This document shows, one piece after another, positions 5,962-7,088 of a stretch of DNA of 7,088 nucleotides. The stretch's first letter is position 1. Each line of letters begins with the position of its first letter. This DNA comes from CAZQAA01 sp964591255 (GTDB taxonomy: Bacteria; Desulfobacterota; DSM-4660; Desulfatiglandales; Desulfatiglandaceae). The stretch covers positions 1 to 7,088 of the forward strand of contig CAZQAA010000033.1 in assembly GCA_964591255.1 (NCBI GenBank), written 5' to 3'. The notes beneath the pieces were generated by a model. That model ran no database searches. It was given only the letters and a program-made list of their open reading frames with translations, and was not told the DNA's origin. Position numbers and translations under genes: made by a program.

Positions 5962-6911
5962 GTTGTTTTCAATTGAAAGAAGTGGATAAAGTTGAGATCA
6001 TCACGGTCATAGATAACTATGTGGATCTCCTTCTGCCCGATACAATGATAGCCGCCCGCCCGCCACTCGCTACAGGAAGCAAGGTCCCTTCAGAAACATT
6101 GCTTGCCGAACACGGCCTCTCCCTTTGGGTGCGCGTATACAAAGGAAAAGAAAGTCGCACGATTCTGTTTGATACAGGATACAGCACGATAGGGGTCCTG
6201 CATAATATGGAGCGTTAAGCTCTGCTGCCTGAAGAGATAGAAGGGATCGTACTCAGCCATGGACACATGGATCATACGGGCTCCCTTTTTGTTCTCTTGG
6301 ATAAATTGCCCGGGCCGGTTCCCCTTACAGTCCATCCTGACATATTTCTTTATCCACGCTATCTCAGGATGAGTGACGGCAGACAACACGTATTTCCTCG
6401 TACATTACCGCGAGAGGATCTTGAGCAAAGGAATGTCAGGCTGATCGAAAGTTCTGCGCCAACCTTGCTTTTGGATGACATGCTTCTGGTAACAGGGGAA
6501 GTGGAACGTGTTACATCGTTTGAAAAGGGATTGCCCAATGCCCTCGTTGAACGAAACGGCAAGATAGAGGAGGACCGTATGCGCGATGATCAGGCCCTTG
6601 TAATCAGATTGAGAGGGAAGGGGCTTGTGATTATTTCAGGATGCAGCCATGCCGGCATAATCAACACAATTCTTTATGCAATGAAGATTACAGGAGAAAA
6701 AAAGATCCATGCGGTTTTGGGCGGGTTTCATCTGTCAGGTGCCTATTTTGAGCCAATTATCGAGCATACCGTTCGGGAATTAAAGCATATAAAGCCTGAT
6801 GTGCTGGTGCCCATGCACTGCACCGGCTGGAAGGCCGTCAAAATTTTTTCGGAAGAATTTCCCTCCTCTTTTGTTCTAAATAGCGTTGGAACTAAAATCA
6901 TATTAAAATAA
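5958..6911 (+). pseudogene. Metallo-beta-lactamase-fold hydrolase, COG1237 type (MJ0301-like), interrupted by an in-frame TAA
   Basis: From TTG 5958 to TAA 6909-6911 one frame encodes a 317-position MBL-fold protein with a single internal stop, TAA 6216-6218 (position 87). The same frame continues with clear homology on both sides: DNYVDLLLPD and ILFDTGYS before, then the MBL motif His-Gly-His-Met-Asp-His (101-106), GCSHAGIIN with His231, GGFHLSG with His258, and MHCTGW with His287 after. The layout matches the COG1237 hydrolases related to archaeal MJ0301, which makes a pterin precursor. It points to a two-metal hydrolase, but the true substrate is unknown. The family usually reads Met-Glu-Arg-Leu here, so TTA (Leu) to TAA by one substitution is the simplest explanation. 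No ATG, GTG or TTG follows the stop before the catalytic His101, and the first ATG (6267) falls inside the motif. As written the gene should give only an 86-residue fragment. It may be a real nonsense mutation or a sequence error; the rest shows no decay. Confidence 0.75.
6216..6218 (+). other. In-frame TAA interrupting the MBL hydrolase
   Basis: The codon after Met-Glu-Arg (positions 84-86) is TAA, and the frame continues as ALLPEEIEGIVLSHGH. No base is gained or lost, so this is a substitution and not a frameshift. TAA is not used for selenocysteine or pyrrolysine, so recoding is unlikely. Confidence 0.85.
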
Positions 6912-6988
6912 CAGATAGTTTTGCTGTTGTGTTGCAATAATGCAATTGCGGTAATCGTGATGCTGGATGCGAATGGAAATTTTTACTC
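6912..6988. other. Non-coding spacer after the operon with no clear terminator
   Basis: This stretch holds no ORF of note. The only folding element is a small dyad, TTGCA (6932-6936) and TGCAA (6941-6945), overlapped by GCAAT/ATTGC (6934-6938 and 6945-6949). It has no T-run after it and is too weak to call as an intrinsic terminator, so transcript end is either Rho-dependent or beyond the window. Confidence 0.4.
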
Positions 6989-7016
6989 TTGACACAAATA
7001 GATAAAGGAGTATATT
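6989..7016 (+). promoter_or_regulatory. Strong sigma70-like promoter facing out of the window
   Basis: A perfect TTGACA (6989-6994) is followed after 16 nt by TATATT (7011-7016), five of six matches to the -10 consensus. Transcription would begin near 7023. No start codon with a usable ORF appears in the remaining 65 nt; the ATG at 7077 meets TGA two codons later. The gene or RNA it drives lies mostly beyond the window. An imperfect dyad (7025-7043, CTC...GAG arms) falls right at the predicted start. Confidence 0.6.
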
Positions 7017-7088
7017 TGGCGCAACTCTAATAAATATTGAGAGTCAGCAATTCTTGATTTTAAAAAAATACAGTAAATGGATTGACGA

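Noticed and set aside
5967..5978. 12-bp palindrome TTTCAATTGAAA just after the MBL start
   Set aside because: It lies within coding sequence with no promoter nearby and occurs only once, so it is most likely chance in A/T-rich sequence.
6216..6218. Recoded stop (selenocysteine or pyrrolysine)
   Set aside because: Those use TGA and TAG; the codon here is TAA, and the position is not a catalytic residue in the family.
6267..6911. Separate 214-residue gene starting at ATG 6267
   Set aside because: This ATG falls inside the His-Xaa-His-Xaa-Asp-His motif, so the product would lack the first two metal ligands. It is the distal part of the interrupted hydrolase gene.
6932..6949. Terminator for the rightward operon
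   Set aside because: The stem is only 5 bp, A/T-rich and has no T-tract after it.
1..7088. Mobile element, CRISPR array, tRNA or rRNA
   Set aside because: I saw no regularly spaced repeats, terminal inverted repeats, transposase motifs or tRNA-like arms on either strand.

Overview
The window looks like a mid-GC (roughly 45-48 % by eye) bacterial chromosome segment. An anaerobic deltaproteobacterium (Desulfobacterota, Syntrophales-like) is my best guess. The guess rests on the style of the HD-GYP response regulator, the DUF2889/DUF169 gene content and the heavy use of AGG and GGG codons. No 16S or other marker gene is present, so the placement is inference.

Layout: two divergent transcription units flank a 398-bp intergenic region (2503-2900). 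Leftward lies a REC-HD-GYP response regulator (1444-2502). It is followed 23 bp later by a neurotransmitter:sodium symporter-family transporter that starts at TTG 1420 and runs off the left edge. Rightward lies a tight four-gene unit: a small DUF2889-like protein (2901-3404); a second DUF2889-like domain fused to a PHP phosphoesterase (3425-4531); a DUF169 domain fused to a complete dephospho-CoA kinase (4528-5961); and a COG1237-type metallo-beta-lactamase-fold hydrolase (5958-6911). The last three are joined by 4-bp ATGA and TTGA start/stop overlaps. The hydrolase reading frame is broken by one in-frame TAA at 6216-6218.

How the genes might work together: the response regulator probably hydrolyses cyclic di-GMP after phosphorylation and is co-transcribed with an amino-acid-type Na+ symporter. 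The rightward unit joins two domains of unknown function (DUF2889 twice, DUF169 once) to three recognisable enzyme folds: PHP phosphoesterase, CoaE kinase and MBL hydrolase. The kinase points to coenzyme A or another phosphorylated CoA-like or nucleotide-like substrate, but the pathway cannot be read from sequence alone. This operon, with its DUF169-CoaE and DUF2889-PHP fusions, is the best candidate here for an undescribed system.

The last 177 bp (6912-7088) hold no gene. They contain a strong sigma70-like promoter facing out of the window. I saw no tRNA, rRNA, CRISPR array, insertion sequence or attachment site.
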